Positions 49,851 through 61,040 of a stretch of DNA of 64,000 nucleotides are shown piece by piece. The stretch comes from Ailurus styani (taxonomy: Eukaryota > Chordata > Mammalia > Carnivora > Ailuridae). The notes under the pieces are model-generated. The model was given only the letters and a program-made list of their open reading frames with translations, was not told the DNA's origin and searched no databases. Within the stretch, counting starts at the first letter, position 1. Every line of letters begins with the position of its first letter. The stretch spans positions 812,180 to 876,179 of the forward strand of contig LNAC01000032.1 in NCBI GenBank assembly GCA_002007465.1, given 5' to 3'. The position numbers and the translations under genes were made by a program.

Positions 49851-50989
49851 AAGCCAAGCCACCATTCCTGACCAAAAGGAGAATTTTGATTTCTTTCAAC
49901 ATACCAACATCATCCTTCATCAACTACCTCCAAAAGCTCACAAGTCACTACATTGTTTTACAGATCACACAACACCTGCAGGGACAGTTAAATTTTCAAG
50001 GCAGTTCAATAGAGAAACCATAACTTCCAAATATTTCTAGAACACTTTCTTCAAGTTAGTACCTATCCAGTTGCAAATCAATCAAACCCATTTGGGGCCA
50101 TTATTGGTCTCCTGAGAGCTACTCAAAAACTCTTGTCTCCTGGCAAGGGAAACAGTCCACCTCTTTGGAATTTTTTTCCTGAAAGGTCATATCTACTTGT
50201 CTTAGAAATGTCTGCAAGTACTGAAATGTGTAAGTTTTTCCTTTTTAACAGGATACTTCGGCCCACCACTCCCATACCACAGACCTCAGCAGCTTTCACT
50301 TCCAATATTCAGAGCCAATAACCTGCGTGAAGATCGATCGAGCACTTCCTCTACCTATGATTGCTACAGTGGTTATAATATTTTCATAAGAAAAATTTAT
50401 AAATAGGTTTCACAAAGTGTAAAATTTCCCCCAAATTCCTTCACGTATGCTGAATGTGCGAAGAAAATTAGAGTTACTTTCAGAAAAGTACTTTTTTTTT
50501 TTCCTCTTCTGCTATGAGGACCAGCCAGAGTAGCTTGAAACTATAAGAACATGCCTGAGGATTATTTGCTTGTAAATTAAAAATAGATTCATGTTGAAAG
50601 TTCAATAGATGACTCTGGAAATTTCCCAGCAGCTTTCAGAAAAACAATTTCTTAGGTGCTTACATGAAATAATTGAGGCAAAATGGATTTTTTACACAAA
50701 CGGTTAATTAATTCTTAGTCACATATTAAAGCATGTATTTTTATGAATAAATAATGTGATACTGTATTCTTTTTAGCCAGTCATAAGTAGGAGACAGTGG
50801 ATTCATTCACCAACTTGGAAATCTTTGCTTGGCTTACAGCTGACCAAAATGGAAAAAAAAAAAAAAGAAAGAAAAAAGGACGAGGATGCTTTTACCTCAG
50901 AAACCAATAGTCAGATATTCTTAGGAAAATAGTGTATGGGGGATGTGTAAGGAGGCCTTGTGGGAAATTACTCCAACGATCCTTCTTTT

Positions 50990-51183
50990 ACTCAAGATTT
51001 TATTTATTTGTTTATTTATTTATTTACTTGAGAGAGAGCACAAGCAGAGGAGGAGTAGAGGGAGAAGGACAGGCAGATTCGGCGCTGAGCCCCACACGGG
51101 GCTCCAACCCATAACCCTGAGATCAAGACCTGAGCCAAAGTCAAGAGTTGGACGCTTGCTTGACGTGCCACCCAGGCGCACCC
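50990..51183 (-). repeat. CAN-SINE, antisense, diverged
   Basis: CAAGATTTTATTTATTTGTT to GTGCCACCCAGGCGCACCC. Several substitutions and an indel in the middle mark it as older. Confidence 0.93.
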
Positions 51184-51493
51184 TAGTTGTTTTATTTTTA
51201 AGGTTCCCTTATTCGGTGACCTGTACAGGGCTCCAGAGAAGACCCCCAAGTGAGTCTCCGGCTGGTGAGCAAACACAGGGGCCAGGGTGCACAGAGCTGA
51301 TAGGGCTGACTGCTTTCTCACCAACCCTGGGGTGTGAGGAGAAGTCTTCTCCCGGATTTCAGCCTCCACACTTTGTGTCTGAGCTCTCCAGGCTTTATTG
51401 AGAATCCGTTTTAAGGCCTGGGTTTTTGTTTTTATCTCTGAGAGTGCCCATTTGGTCTTCGGTTTGAGCCCTGTTTGGAACTGGTCTCTTCTC

Positions 51494-51815
51494 CTGAAAC
51501 TGTGCTAGCCTTCAGTCTGACTCCCGTTTGGACCCAGACTACTTCTGTTTGAACTGTGCTGGTTTCAACTGTGTTGGCCTTTGGTCCAATTCCCTTTTGG
51601 GTTCAGGCTGTTTCTGCCAGAAATGTGCCTGTTGGAAATGTGTAGGCCTTCACTCTGATTCCTTTTGGGGATCAGACTGTTCTAGTAAGAATTGTGCCTG
51701 TTGGAACCGCATCAGCCTCTCGTCCCAGTTCAGCGAGGATCAGAGTGTTCCTACTGGAACTGTGCTAGCCTTCGGCCTGATTCCTTCCAGAGCCAGGCTG
51801 TTCCTGAAAAACCTC
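51494..51815 (+). repeat. Tandem 69-bp repeat, probably proviral leader
   Basis: Five diverged units start at about 51494, 51565, 51634, 51703 and 51757, each opening with a variant of GAACTGTGCTAGCCTTCGG. Spacing is 71, 69, 69 and 54 bases. Since 69 is divisible by three, the + frame at 51528-51818 stays open and reads as a Cys-rich repeat (for example CQKCACWKCVG). It has no recognised domain. Its place just upstream of a gag-like remnant suggests the 5' leader or LTR part of the same element. Confidence 0.7.
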
Positions 51816-52189
51816 TAAGGAGTGGGATCACAGTCATTATAGTGCTTTGAGAGTGTCCCCCTACTGGGACTCTGGCCAGTTTCGGGTTTAAAAACTATGG
51901 CCCCTCCGCAGGCCCGTTTATAACTAAGTGGAGTGATTTAACCAAAAGTAATAGAGGTTCAATGGTCATTATGGAGAACTTTTGATCTCCCCCAAACTTG
52001 TTTTCCTGAAAATTAAATTAGAAAGCCAAGGCTCCTTAAGAGAAAAAGAAAGGGGGGGGGAGCCCAAATTGAATGGGATGCCTAATTTAAATAGTACCCT
52101 GAGGTTCCTGGATGTTTTCAGGATTCTAGGTTTGCCTCTTTACAAAATACTATTTCTAAATTAAGGCAAACACTTGAAAGAAGTCAAAA

Positions 52190-52650
52190 TGGCTTCAGGG
52201 GGACTTTGCTTCCCTCTTTGACCGCCTTTGTCTGCTGGTGACCGCCTTGAGCTCCCACCCCACCTCTACCAGTTGCCTTGATTCTCTCTGCTGAACTTAG
52301 CTTTTTCTCCAAATCATCCCCCACTCCCTCCTCTTTTGAACCTATTAAAACCTACCTCTTTAAAGTTAAGTCTTCTAAGGATCTAAATAAACCTCAAGTT
52401 TCTTAGGTGCCCTGGACGCAGGTTGAATGGAGAGCCACAGCTAAAGAGTTTCTTAAAGTGGCTGAGGCCCCATAGGTTTGCTGAAGAATTCAAATTTTTC
52501 AAACTTACTAACCTGGCATCTCAGATTCGTATCAATTAATCCATCCGCACGCTGGTGGGTGAGAGCCAGGCCAAACGTTGGATGAAACTACCCCAGTGGG
52601 GTCATCCTGAAGGAGGCTTTGAAGAGACGAACTCCTAAGTATTAGCTAAC
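52190..52650 (+). pseudogene. Broken gag remnant of a gammaretrovirus-like provirus
   Basis: Conceptual translation in shifting frames resembles the proline-rich part and the capsid region of class I retroviral Gag. The clearest piece reads LVGESQAKRWMK near 52550-52590. Stops and frame changes interrupt it at several points (for example the TAG in CCATAGG near 52472 and TAA in CAATTAA near 52536). Nothing of protease, polymerase or a full envelope was recognised before the LTR, so the provirus has a large internal deletion. It cannot encode a functional protein. Confidence 0.65.
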
Positions 52651-53291
52651 TTTGTATTCTTTTCCGAATTTACGGTCTCCGAATTTGCAACCTTATGGGC
52701 TATATTATCAGTAAGACATTAGATTCCAAATAGTATCTTTCCAGATACACTTGGTTAATTCTTTTAGTGTGTTCTTGCCGTATTCATAATTCTGCTTTCA
52801 TGGTTGCTTTAAGCGGAGACTTCCAGGAAGCATACATGATTCTGGTTTGCCTTCATGGACAGAACCTTTCTCCCCTAAGGTGGAATAAGTGCCAATAAAT
52901 ATTTAAGTTGGCTACTTTCAGACCTTGAGTCCTGGTTTAGAACTGTCGTACGATGTGGAATTGTTATGTTTCTTCTGTTTTGTATAATTATATTAAGTTT
53001 TGTATTTTGTTGGCTGTTGAACTTTTTAAAAAACTTTGTACCCACTAAGGTGATGGTGGCTCAGTGTTGAGAAGATGCAGACTTTAGTTGGGAAGTGCCT
53101 GAGAATTTCTCCCTCCTAACCTTTCTTGTTACACGAATGTGGCCTTAAGCGGTTTCCAACTGCTATGCACTTTCCCTCCTACAGAGGACTAGAGAGCCAG
53201 AAAAGGTCCTTCCTGGCACTGAGGGAGAGAACCACTAAATATAAAGAACCTGACTATGGATCAGCAATGCTTTCAAAGAAAGATCTCGATC
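52651..53291 (+). mobile_element. Unassigned internal proviral sequence, deleted
   Basis: AT-rich sequence between the gag remnant and the polypurine tract. It probably includes the end of the envelope region and the pre-LTR untranslated part, but no domain is recognisable. Confidence 0.4.
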
Positions 53292-53616
53292 AAAGGGGGA
53301 AATGTGAAAATTCATCTGGGGGAAACCTCACTATAAGGGAGTCAGTCAGGAAGTTAGGCATGGGGAACTCTCCTGTCCTACTACCTTGTCATCAGTGTGC
53401 AGAACCAAGGGGAAGGGAGAGGCCTTGCATATGAGTACTGCTCTACTCTCCCTGCAGGAGGGAGAGGCCTTGCATATGAGTACTGCTCTACTCTCCCTGC
53501 AGGAGGGGGAAGGAAGGCTTCCTCCACCCTGGCAACAGCACAGCCAATGAGAGACAGTCATTGAAACAGTCAACTCAGCCAATGAAGAGCTGCTATACTT
53601 CCAGCTCCTGGCTTTT
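53292..53616 (+). mobile_element. Polypurine tract and 3' LTR (5' part) of the provirus
   Basis: AAAGGGGGAAA at 53292-53302 looks like a retroviral polypurine tract, and the LTR would start with TGTGAAAATTC at about 53303. Two CCAAT boxes follow (CAGCCAATGAGAG and CAGCCAATGAAGAG), then TATA-like CTATACTT. A CAN-SINE cuts the LTR at about 53617, and I could not trace the rest of R and U5 beyond it. Confidence 0.6.
53416..53505 (+). repeat. 45-bp perfect tandem duplication in the LTR U3
   Basis: The unit beginning GGAGAGGCCTTGCATATGAG occurs at 53416-53460 and again, without a visible mismatch, at 53461-53505. Duplicated U3 segments are common enhancer repeats in retroviral LTRs. Confidence 0.95.
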
Positions 53617-53817
53617 TATTTTTATTTTTTTTCATTTATTTATTTGACACAGAGAGAGAGAGAGATCACAAGTAGGCAGAGAGGCAGGCAGAGAGAGAAG
53701 AGGAAGCAGGCTCCCTGCCCAGCAGAGAGCCCAATGCCGGCCTCGATCCCAGGACCCTGAGATCATGACCTGAGCTAAAGGCAGAGGCTTTAACCCACTG
53801 AGCCACCCAGGCGCCCT
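53617..53817 (-). repeat. CAN-SINE, antisense, inserted in the LTR
   Basis: Near-consensus copy ending CCACCCAGGCGCC. CTCCTGGCTT occurs immediately before (from about 53606) and after (from about 53817), giving the target-site duplication. Confidence 0.95.
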
Positions 53818-56072
53818 CCTGGCTTATTTTTAAAGTGAACATTCATAGGATAAAGAATAAGGGACAGGAAGAGAAAAATAGAAAATATCTGATTGGCTGG
53901 GGGCTACATAGTCAACCTTTTTTGGATCAGAAGGAATAACGTTAACCAAGTGAAGAGCCCAGAGCTGGCTTGGCATTCGGGGATTGGCTGACCAGGTATG
54001 CTGTGTTTCTGGTCAAGTGAAGCATTCGAGGACAAGTTTGGGTTTCCTGACAAGGAACGTGGGCAGGAGCAGCTCTGTCTTGGGCCTAGAAATTTGTTTC
54101 AACAGCTGATAACAACTCAATGGAGAAATGCCACTCTTTCTGTGTGTGTATTGGGGTTGGGGGGTGCAGATAATGCAGACTGTGACCTGGGGCAGAAACT
54201 GCACCTCGGAATTGGTCCCACCGAGAGGGTAAGGAGCCTGTCTTTTGAATCCACAGATGGGGCCAATTCTGCAGTGCATTTCCTGCCCCAGATCTTCTAT
54301 CGGGGAAATCTAGTCTCTAGCTTCCATCACACCCTTATTTAGTTTTTCCTCCTTGCCCTCTCACTGCTTCTCCCACTCCTCCAGAAAGCACTTTCCCAGT
54401 CAATAACCTGAATGAGAAACCGCACATCCTGAGAGAGCTGGTACTCCATTCGGTCCTAGGAAGCAAAACCGAGGATGGACTCTGCATCACTAACTACTGG
54501 TTGGAAAGGAGACCACATCACTGGTGGGAGGGGACGTGCTACTAATTCCTGGCATGGTGATTGCGAAGACCTTTAGCGGGAGAACGGAGATAGACTACAG
54601 GTGGAAAGAGGTGCGTTAGCTGGTGCAAGAGATAGGCATTTAGAAGGTATGTGGGAAATAGTAACAGTAGGGGCTGGGATGGTCAATGAAGAGAGAAAAT
54701 GAGTGGCAGACCTGTTAATCAACAAGTTAAAGCAAAGTGCGCGAATAAAAAAAGAAAACTCTTTGGCAGCTTTTAAAGTAACCCTGGTCTCCTACAGCTG
54801 GAAGACTTAATTGTAAGAATGGCAGACAGTGAGAGAGATTGGATTCCCACCACAAGCCAAGGTCAGGGTCTTGATGGGAAAGAAGTGGGACCCTGAGAAT
54901 GGAGACGGGGATATGTGAGTAGATGCCCTTGAGAACCTTGGCACTCCTACCCCACTTGAACCCACCGATTCCTTAGCACCACCTCTCGTCACTGTCCTGA
55001 GTGGTTCGGGATCTACCGTCAAGGCCCATGTGGAGTTGGCAGTGATTGCTCCCCAGAGAAGTTCCCCTGCCACTTCCCTTTCAGCTGTGTGCGAGCAGGC
55101 GGTCTAGGCCCCGGTGAGTCACCCCTAGGACACCATTCGAGCACCCTCCATTCACCGCTTAATCATACGCACGGTCCTTGAACCTCAACTTCCTCGCTAT
55201 CTGCAGTCACTCTTCGAGGCACGTGAGACAGTGCCAACCAGAAGTGCAATTACCCAGCCTCACAACAGGAAGCCATATTAATGGATACCCTGATTAGGAC
55301 GCCACTGAAAGTAAACATAATGTCAAGCTTCCTTCCAGTGCCACCAAATGACTGAATGTCACTCTTTCCAGATGGTTGGGCCAATTGAAACCACATGATT
55401 ACATCATGTTACGGGAATCTTTGTCTGAAGACGGAGGTAGGATTACTACCAGAGGTGTTATCAGATAGCATTGAGATCCAGGAGCAGAGGTTCTGGTAGT
55501 TTCAGCAGCAATGATCGGCAGAGGCAGATGGAGGAAAGAGGACAGAAGCCGAGCAGCAGATCGCTTGCCTCAAGCGCAGCACCAGGAAAATAGCTACAGG
55601 GCACGGATTTGCCCAGAAACTTAGCCTCCCCTCCCCCTCCCCCACTCCACCCCACTCCACCTCACACAGACTGTGGAACCCCAATAGCCAGGGCGACAAA
55701 CCAGTTTCTTCCTGGTTCCCATGGTGACTCCCCAGTAAACTGATTGGCATCACTTCTCTTCCAACCTGCCACCTGACTGTTGAGGAGTTTCTTGAACCTG
55801 GTTCTGCCAGAATCTGCACCTAATCTCTACAAACCACCCACAGAAGTTTCTATAGAGACAGATGTTCACATAAACAAGCAAAGCCCCCCTAATCCAGGAA
55901 AATGATCTTGCAAAGATGTGCCCTTGATAATAAAAGAGGCACTCATCAGGATTCTCACTTACAAATAACAGAAACCGAAGCCAAACTGGCTAAGGCAAAA
56001 AAAAGTTCCTATATTAGTCCCCCGCTCGTCAGGTCCAATGGATACAGCTGGAGCCAATTGTTTATATGATGT

Positions 56073-56446
56073 CAGCGATTCGTAGTCTCTGTCTCTCAAT
56101 CTGTCTCTGTCTCCTCTCTTTCCCTCTGTCTTTCTGTCTTTCTTCCTCCTCTGTCTTTCCCTGTGTGTCTCTTTGTGTCTCTGTCCCTCTGCCAGTCTCT
56201 TTCTCTTTGTCTCTCTCTGTCTCTCTCGGTCTCTCGGTCTCTCTGTTTCTTTCTGTCTCTGTCTCTGTCTCTCTCTCTGTTTCTCTCTCACTCCGTCTCT
56301 CTTTCGGTCTCTGTCTCTCTCTCCCTGTCTCTCTCTCATGCTGTCTTTCTCTCTCTGTCTCTCTCTCGCTGTCCCTCTTCTGTCTCTGTCTCTCCTCACC
56401 TTGCCTCTGTTTCTCTCTCTGTCTCTCTCTCTCTCTCTCTAGCTCA
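56073..56446. repeat. CT/GT-rich pyrimidine tract, (TCTCTG)n-like
   Basis: About 370 bases of TCTG, TCTC and TTTC units with rare A. All long open frames on both strands here (up to 168 residues) arise from this low complexity. Confidence 0.97.
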
Positions 56447-56979
56447 GCATGGGACTCAGTCTCTGGAAGGCTATCCCCAGAGGGTGGCAAATGTCTCCCA
56501 GCTGTACCATCATTATGTCTTATTGGCTTAGCAACTCAGGCAGAAAGAAAGGGAGTTAATCTTGCTCAGTAGCACCAGTGAAAATTGCACAATCAAGTGG
56601 TATGTTTTGACTGAGAGCAAGTGTCCATCTCTTGACCAATCAGTGTAAACTGAGGGATGGGAATGCTGGGGAATAAGGTCAGCCTCGACTACCCTGGGAA
56701 TGGGGGAAGCCTGCAGCCCAAAGGAAGAGCAAGCTGCTATCCCAGAAGAAAGGGAAACAGACACCAGGCTGACAAGGTATGGGGCTTTCTGCTTTCTAAG
56801 GTATTTTCTCTTCCGCCTTATTCCTCGGTTAGAGATGTTGGCCGGCAGAGTCTTTCCCCTCACTGGACTAAACGATTGTCCTTCAACCATAGTAATAATA
56901 GTAGCTTCTTCCTTATATGGTAATCACTATGAGCTACTTACCTGTCTTTACTCATGTATTCCTCATAACTCCATGTGAA

Positions 56980-57080
56980 TTTGTTTCTATTATTCCCCAC
57001 ATTTATAGATGAGGAACCTGAAGCACAGAGAAGTAAGGTAAGTTGCCTAGATCTCACAGCAAGGAAGTGGGGGCACCAGG
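56980..57080 (-). repeat. MIR fragment, antisense
   Basis: ATTTATAGATGAGGAACCTG, AGCACAGAGAAGTAAG and CTCACAGCAAGGAAGTGG are the reversed MIR core. Confidence 0.7.
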
Positions 57081-57257
57081 AAGTAACCCAGCTGGCTGGC
57101 TCCAGTGGGTATGAATATCTTGCTGTTTTGCCTTTGGAATACAGTTTTCCTTTGTTAAAAGCATGGCCTCCAGAGCAGGGATGATACCTGAAATCTTTTT
57201 CACCCTAGGCTTACATAGAGTCCTAATCTCAGAGCTCAACAGCTCCGTAGTGGACAA

Positions 57258-57500
57258 CAGTAATTTTTTTTTAACCATTGAGGTGTAACTGACATATAAC
57301 GTTAGNGAATTTTTTTTTTAACCATTGAGGTGTAATTGACATATAACGTTAGCTTCAGATGCACAGCTTAATGATGCAGTATTTGTTTTTATTGTGAANT
57401 AATTTTTTTTTAACCATTGAGGTGTAACTGACATATAACGTTAGCTTCAGATGCACAGCTTAATGATGCAGTATTTGTTTTTATTGTGAAATGATCACCA
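57258..57500. other. Assembly join: three copies separated by single N bases
   Basis: The segment starting TTTTTTTTAACCATTGAGG occurs from about 57263, 57311 and 57404. The first copy ends at N 57306 and the second at N 57399. Copies two and three match to TTTTTATTGTGAA apart from one or two bases. This pattern fits overlapping contig ends left unmerged. Confidence 0.85.
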
Positions 57501-58240
57501 TTATGAGGCTCCTTAACACTTGTTGCCACACAGTTACCAATTTTGTGTGTGTGTGATGAGAACCTTTAAGATTTACTGTCTTTGCAACTTTCAAATAGGT
57601 ACTACAGTGTTATTAACCATGCTGTATGTGTGCTGTCTCTGTGCTGCACATTGTAATTCCATAACTTATTTATTTTATAATGGGAAGTTTGTACTTTTTG
57701 AAACCCTTCGTGCAACCCTTTAGCCCATCCCCAACTCCAACCTCTGGCAACCATCCATCTGCTCTCTGTATCTATGAGTTTGGCTTTTTTGCTTAAATAC
57801 CACATATATGTGAGACTATACAGTATTTTTCTTTCTCTGACTTATTTCACTTAGCGTAACGTTCCCACGTTCCTTCCATGTTGTCACACATGCAAGACTT
57901 CCTTCTTTTATATGGCTGAATAATATTCTATTGTGTATATACCACATCCTCATTATGTGTTCGTCCATTGACAGACACTTAGGTTGATTCCATATCTTGA
58001 CTATTGGAAATACTCCTGCAGTGATCATGGGGGTGCACAGATCTTTCCCATTTAGTGTTGTCATTTTCTTTGGATAGATACCCAGAAATGAAATTGCTGA
58101 ATCATAAGGTCGTCTATTTTTAATTTTTTTTGAGGAACCTCCATAGTGTTTTCCATATTGGCTGCCCCAGTTTATATTTTCACCAACGGTACCTGAAAAT
58201 TCCTTTTCCACATCCACACCAACTCTTTTTATTTCCTATA
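57270..58240 (-). repeat. L1 3' end, antisense
   Basis: Reversed 3'UTR and ORF2 end: TTAGCTTCAGATGCACAGCT, TTCACTTAGCGTAACGTTCC, CTGAATAATATTCTATTGTG, TTGGATAGATACCCAGAAAT. The frame at 57816-58217 is a degenerate ORF2 piece (for example EFSGTVGENINWGS). Confidence 0.9.
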
Positions 58241-58455
58241 TTTTTTTATTCAGGTATAATTATCATAGCATTATATTAGTTTTAGATGTACAATATAATG
58301 ATTTGACAATTTTAGACATTACTAAGTGTACTTTTAATTTCCTTTATCTATTCCACCCATCCCCCACCCTCTTTCCCTCTGGCAAGCACCAGTTGGCAGC
58401 TCCCTTCTGTACTTAAGAGTCTGTTTTTTGGTTTCTATTCCCCACCCCCATTTTT
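58240..58455 (-). repeat. Second L1 3'UTR fragment, antisense, inserted in the first
   Basis: TTCAGGTATAATTATCATAG, ATTAGTTTTAGATGTACAAT and the T-rich start interrupt the L1 sequence that resumes after 58455. Confidence 0.7.
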
Positions 58456-58610
58456 TGGGTAATAACCATGCTAGCAGGTGTGAAGTGGTATCTCATCGTG
58501 GCTTTGATATTCGCTTCGCTGATTATTTGGGATGCCAAGCAACTTTTTGTGTACCTGTTGGCCATCTGTACATCTTCTTTGAAAAAAATGTCTGAATTTC
58601 TTAAAGACCT
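58456..58610 (-). repeat. L1 ORF2-end sequence resuming after the insertion
   Basis: GGTGTGAAGTGGTATCTCATC and TGTGTACCTGTTGGCCATCT are reversed L1 ORF2 phrases that continue the copy ending at 58240. Confidence 0.75.
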
Positions 58611-58919
58611 TTACATGTTGATATTTGGACTCAATCCATAAAAAGGCCATAGAAATAGAGGAAGTCTCAAAAATAATCCCCTCTATAACAGCATTTTCCA
58701 AACTTCATTTATTCACAAACCACTTCACAAATTTTGCTATATCCATATACCACCTCAACTCTTATTTATCTGGAATTTTAATTTAACTTCATCTTAAATT
58801 GACACACTTTTTATTTGGCCCTGGCTCCAGCCTGGTATACTTGAAATCATGGACTCGATGTTCTAATTGTCTTCTTCCTAAAACAGATTAAATATAAACA
58901 TCTGGGAAATCAAATTACA

Positions 58920-59395
58920 ATTACAATGAGTACCACTCAAATGGAAAAAAAGGGCAAAAATAGAAAGATTGACGATAAGACAAGCACCCCACTCACTGAT
59001 GGCAATGTAAACTGGTACAACCGCTTTGGGAAAAAAATTCCCTACATTTCCTATAAAAGTAAAAAAAAATATCTATCCGATAGCTGGACAACTACAGTTC
59101 CACCCAAGAAAAGTGACAATCTCTTTACACAAAAAGAGTAGAATATTATTCAGCAATACAAAGGAATGAACTACTGATATGCAGAACAAAAGGGATGAAG
59201 AAAAAAAATTAGGCTGAGTGAAAGAAGCCTTATGCAATATTTCCATTTATTTGTGGTTCCCAAAATAGGTACACTTACCCATGGTTAAAAAAATACATAT
59301 CTCAAAAATAATTTGTATGGAATTGTACACTTAAAATTGTTGAATTTTACTGTATATAAATTATACCTCAATAAAGCTGATTAAACTAAAAAAAA
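58920..59395 (+). repeat. Old L1 3' end, sense
   Basis: TGATGGCAATGTAAACTGGT, AGTAGAATATTATTCAGCAA, GAATTGTACACTTAAAATTG and CCTCAATAAAGCTGATTAAA with terminal A-run. The 71-residue frame at 58926 is a relic of ORF2. Confidence 0.8.
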
Positions 59396-59870
59396 ATCAG
59401 TCCCCCCCACCCCCGCAAAAAAATATGTATCTCGGAATAGTGGTTGCCTGGGGATAAGAGGTAAGGATGGTGACTAAGGAAGAACAGGCCTCAGGGAGCT
59501 TTCTGAGGTGATGGCAATATTGTATTTTTTTTTAAGATTTTATTTATTTATTTGACAGAGAGAGACACACCAAGAGAGGGAACACAGGCAGGGGGAGTGG
59601 GAGAGGGAGAAGCAGGCTTCCCGCCGAGCAGGGACCCCGATGTGGGGCTCGATCCCAGGACCCTGGGATTGTGACCTGAGCGAAAGGCAGACACTTAATG
59701 ACTGAGCCACCCAGGTGCCCAATGTTGTATATTTTTATGGGAGTTTGGGTTACATAGGTATTTGTATGTATTTTGTCAGACAGTAAATCTTATCCCCACA
59801 AAAAAATAAAATAAACTATGAATAAATATTGAACTCTCAATGATCTATCTGCATGCTAAAGGGTTTTAGG
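59396..59870 (+). repeat. L1-like 3'UTR piece split by a SINE
   Basis: GGAATAGTGGTTGCCTGGGG before and GGGAGTTTGGGTTACATAGG after the SINE read as one L1 3'UTR-type sequence. Family uncertain. Confidence 0.5.
59527..59720 (-). repeat. CAN-SINE, antisense
   Basis: AAGATTTTATTTATTTATTT to GAGCCACCCAGGTGCCC. Flanked by AATATTGTAT and AATGTTGTAT. Confidence 0.95.
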
Positions 59871-60845
59871 AGAAACATACTGGTGTCTGAAATGCATTAA
59901 AAATAAGGTGTATAAAATGCATTAAACATAAGAGGAATTGATGGCGAGATCAAGGGATGGATAGACAGTTATGCAGGTGATAAAGCGAGGAGAATAAAAT
60001 GTTAATTGTGGAATCCCGGCAGTAGGTTTATGGGTGTTCATTGCAAAATTCTTTCCACTTGGCTGTATTTTAAATTTTTCCATCATAAAATGTTGGATGA
60101 AAAGTAAACACCTAACCTTTGTAATAAACTGTTCACATAGGTACCACTTGCAAGCACATCACCTCCCACCAATAATACCTGTTTGTAGCCTGCAAACACT
60201 GCGGTAGGAGAAACTTGCTTTTCTTGGTGCCAGGAGTTGCGAAAGAAGATTGTTCCAGCTCTGTTTAATCCTACACAGCTGAGTGAAAAATGTATGGTTT
60301 AGATTCATAGCCATCTCACTACTTTTCATGTCAAAAATTACATATTTCTTCCAATTTGTCTCAATTCCAAGCTTTTCTGAAACAAAGGAACAACTGACTA
60401 AAGTCGGTAAATGAGCTCTATTCTCCTTTAGGAAAAAGTCATTCTTCAGGGAAAATGAGGAATTTTGGCTTCTGGAAGTCTTGGTCACTGCACAAATATG
60501 TCTCTAATTTAAGGCATGGTGGAAAAAAATCAAAGTTGACAATTACAGAAGTTGGTAAGTTTCGCCAAGTATCGCCACTTAAACCATTGCCTGAGACCCC
60601 GTTGACCATCAGCAGGGAAGGCCCCATTGCTGTATGCCATTATCAAGTATATAAATCTAATGAAAACTCGCATCAATAGTGGTTTGGATTAATTTATTTT
60701 TTCGGACAAATTAATGACAATCATTTACAACATTTAAACAATGGTTCCCAACCAGAAGAAAGTGAGAAAGCTAGAAGAGCAGAGCAAGTGATCTAAAACA
60801 AATTGGAATGGGGGATTTGGAGCATTGGCAGAATAAACAAAATGA

Positions 60846-61040
60846 TTTTTTTTAAGATTTAATATATTTATTTGACAGAGGGAGAGAGATCATAAGTAGG
60901 CAGAGAGGCAGGCAGAGAGAGAGGGAGAAGCAGGCTCCCCGGTGAGCAGGGAGCCCAATGCAGGCCTCGATCCCAGGAGCCTGAGATCATGACCTGAGCC
61001 GAAGGCAGAGGCTTAACCCACTAAGCCACCCAGGCACCCC
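60846..61040 (-). repeat. CAN-SINE, antisense
   Basis: AAGATTTAATATATTTATTT to GCCACCCAGGCACCCC. Flanked by AAAATGATTTTTT and AAAATGTCTTTTTT. Confidence 0.95.

Noticed and set aside
56066..56572. 168-residue + frame and matching long minus-strand frames
   Set aside because: They translate the CT/GT-rich tract into Ser/Leu or Arg/Glu strings; low complexity with no domain.
57258..57500. True tandem repeat or CRISPR-like array
   Set aside because: Copies are split by N bases and this is animal DNA; an assembly join explains it better.
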